24,629 nucleotides of DNA from Acidobacteriota bacterium (GTDB lineage Bacteria; Acidobacteriota; Terriglobia; Terriglobales; Acidobacteriaceae), in NCBI GenBank assembly GCA_003225515.1, contig QIAK01000078.1:4403-29031 (forward strand), in the 5' to 3' direction. How positions within the stretch are numbered: the stretch's first letter is position 1; each line of letters opens with the position of its first letter. Both the position numbers and the translations under genes were made by a program. The notes under the pieces are model-generated. The model had not been told where the DNA came from, made no database searches, and worked only from the letters and a program-made list of their open reading frames with translations. Below, piece after piece: positions 23,476-24,629 of the stretch.

Positions 23476-24627
23476 TCATTTTGAGGAGGTCGAGCGGTTG
23501 CTACGCTCTTGCAGGGCGAGCAAAACTACACGCAGCATTTCATCCCAGGGCGCAGGCTTGCCGGTCCATATTTCGAACTGGCGCGCCGCCTGATGGGCGA
23601 ACATTTCAATTCCTGGGATGACCTGCGCCCCCCGCTCCTTGGCCAATTTTAGGAAGCGGGTCTCGCCCGGATCGTAAATCATATCAAAGACATAGCGGGA
23701 ATTTATCTCTTTGTCCTGAAGCGGCGTATCTCGCGTGTTCCCCATCCCAACCGGGGTCGCGTTGATGATTACGTCGAAGGCCAGCTTCTTCAGGTCGGCG
23801 CGCTTCACAATTCGGGCGCGGGCCTGGTGTGCGAGCTTCTTGGCCGGACCGGCCGTGCGATTCAGGATATAGACTTCCGACCCCCGCTCTTTCAGCCCAA
23901 ACACGGCTGCCCGGGCCGCCCCGCCCGCTCCAATCACGAGAATTCGCGCACCCTCCAGGGTATTCAGGCGGCGTTCCAGCGGGCGGACGATTCCCGACGC
24001 ATCCGTGTTGAACCCATAAAGATTGCCATCCTGGGCTCGCACCACGGTGTTGCAAGCCCCGATCTTCGTCGTATGGGAATCCGTGTTGTCCAGGTGATGC
24101 AGGATTGCTTCTTTATACGGCATGGTCACGCTGATGCCGTGAATGGGGATCTCCCGTACGCAGGTCAGCAGATCTTTCAGCGTCTTGGCATGCAGCGCCA
24201 GATAGACTGCATTCACGTTCTCGCGCCGAAACGCCGCGTTCATAATCGCCGGTGACAGCGAGTGGGCTACAGGATCCCCCGCCACTCCATAGACTCGCGT
24301 CGCGACGTCGACCCGTTCGATCCGATATACGTTGCGCAGTTCTTGCGCGGTCACCTGTCCCGGCGCTGTCTCTTCCCCGGCAATAGCGGAGGCAAACGTG
24401 AATACGCTTCCCGCGCGCACGCCCAGAACACGGCTGATAATGCCTTGTTCGCCCATGCACATGCCCACCAGCGAGTGCCGGTCGCCTTGCCGCGCCAGGA
24501 ACTTGATCATCGTGACGTTGTCCGCGAGCGTGGTCGCGGTGCTGACGACCTTGTAGAAGTCCGCCGGATACGCGACCATCTTCTCCAGCGTTTCGTCCAG
24601 CTTCTTGGTGCCGCGGAAATCATGGAA
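23476..24627 (-). CDS. aroDE: Bifunctional 3-dehydroquinate dehydratase/shikimate dehydrogenase (5' end outside the window)
   Basis: The frame is open to the window edge, so the ATG at 24579 is internal. The first about 110 residues are the end of a type I dehydroquinate dehydratase: catalytic His in FHDFRGTKK, Schiff-base Lys in ADFYKVVSTATT, then GEQGIISRVLG and APGQVTAQELRNVY. A complete shikimate dehydrogenase follows: AHSLSP, MPYKEAILHHLD (catalytic Lys), GACNTVV, GFNTDASGIV (Asp), the NADP loop GAGGAARAAVFGL with NRT, INATPVGM, DMIYDPGETRFL and GIEMFAHQAARQFEIWTG. The enzyme carries out steps three and four of the shikimate pathway, as the plant DHQ-SDH fusion does. About the first 130 residues of AroD are missing from view. 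It lies 210 bp upstream of gvpL/F on the same strand, with no strong terminator between them. Confidence 0.95.
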   Translation of the reverse strand, partial: FHDFRGTKKLDETLEKMVAYPADFYKVVSTATTLADNVTMIKFLARQGDRHSLVGMCMGEQGIISRVLGVRAGSVFTFASAIAGEETAPGQVTAQELRNVYRIERVDVATRVYGVAGDPVAHSLSPAIMNAAFRRENVNAVYLALHAKTLKDLLTCVREIPIHGISVTMPYKEAILHHLDNTDSHTTKIGACNTVVRAQDGNLYGFNTDASGIVRPLERRLNTLEGARILVIGAGGAARAAVFGLKERGSEVYILNRTAGPAKKLAHQARARIVKRADLKKLAFDVIINATPVGMGNTRDTPLQDKEINSRYVFDMIYDPGETRFLKLAKERGAQVIPGIEMFAHQAARQFEIWTGKPAPWDEMLRVVLLALQERSNRSTSSK

Positions 24628-24629
24628 AG

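Noticed and set aside
1..24629. tRNA, rRNA, CRISPR array, transposase or integrase
   Set aside because: I looked in the intergenic stretches and predicted proteins and found no cloverleaf, regular spaced repeats or recombinase motifs.

Overview
This 24.6 kb window has about 57% GC and no rRNA, tRNA, CRISPR array, phage gene or insertion sequence that I can see. The gene set fits an Acidobacteriota chromosome of the Terriglobia/Koribacter type. It has a fused AroD-AroE enzyme, a lone GvpL/GvpF gene, two isoquinoline-oxidoreductase-like molybdenum hydroxylases, secreted M28 peptidases, a GH5 glycosidase and palindromic filler in several intergenic gaps. The taxonomic call is an inference from gene content.

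Layout. (1) 1-725: the tail of an ABC-2 type permease, a palindromic repeat and a small membrane-anchored unknown protein whose promoter lies so close to the ATG that the mRNA is probably leaderless. (2) 764-3794, minus strand: the lipid cluster yceD/DUF177-rpmF-plsX-fabD, with palindromic repeats in two of its gaps. (3) 3975-4666, plus strand: a RHH antitoxin/PIN toxin module whose toxin starts with TTG inside the antitoxin stop. (4) 4676-8439, minus strand: a GH5 glycosidase, then an ABC exporter made of an ATPase and a permease whose reading frame is broken by one extra base. (5) 8536-11944, minus strand: a TPR membrane protein with a good sigma70 promoter, then iorA-iorB copy 1. (6) 12079-13998: a divergent NarL-type sensor kinase and a receiver-only response regulator. 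(7) 14190-18790, plus strand: an intact secreted M28 peptidase, then iorA-iorB copy 2. (8) 18822-21105: interspersed repeats, a DksA-family protein with a clear promoter, leader hairpin and terminator, and a second M28 peptidase broken by a deletion plus frameshift. (9) 21212-24629: a PAP2 phosphatase, a 476 bp gap with an orphan minus-strand terminator (possible small RNA or small peptide gene), a lone GvpL/GvpF gene and the bifunctional aroDE gene, cut by the window edge.

How the parts work together. YceD, L32, PlsX and FabD link ribosome assembly with early fatty-acid and phospholipid synthesis. The two IorAB modules are each a small [2Fe-2S] subunit plus a large Mo-cofactor subunit with a Tat-type leader, so both probably oxidise heterocycles or aldehydes on the periplasmic side. 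Their substrates cannot be read from sequence. The M28 peptidases and the GH5 enzyme are exported scavenging enzymes.

The best candidates for something new are the gene-free stretch at 22092-22350, the leaderless promoter at 231-267 and the two disrupted genes. I see no clear novel multi-gene defence or biosynthetic system.
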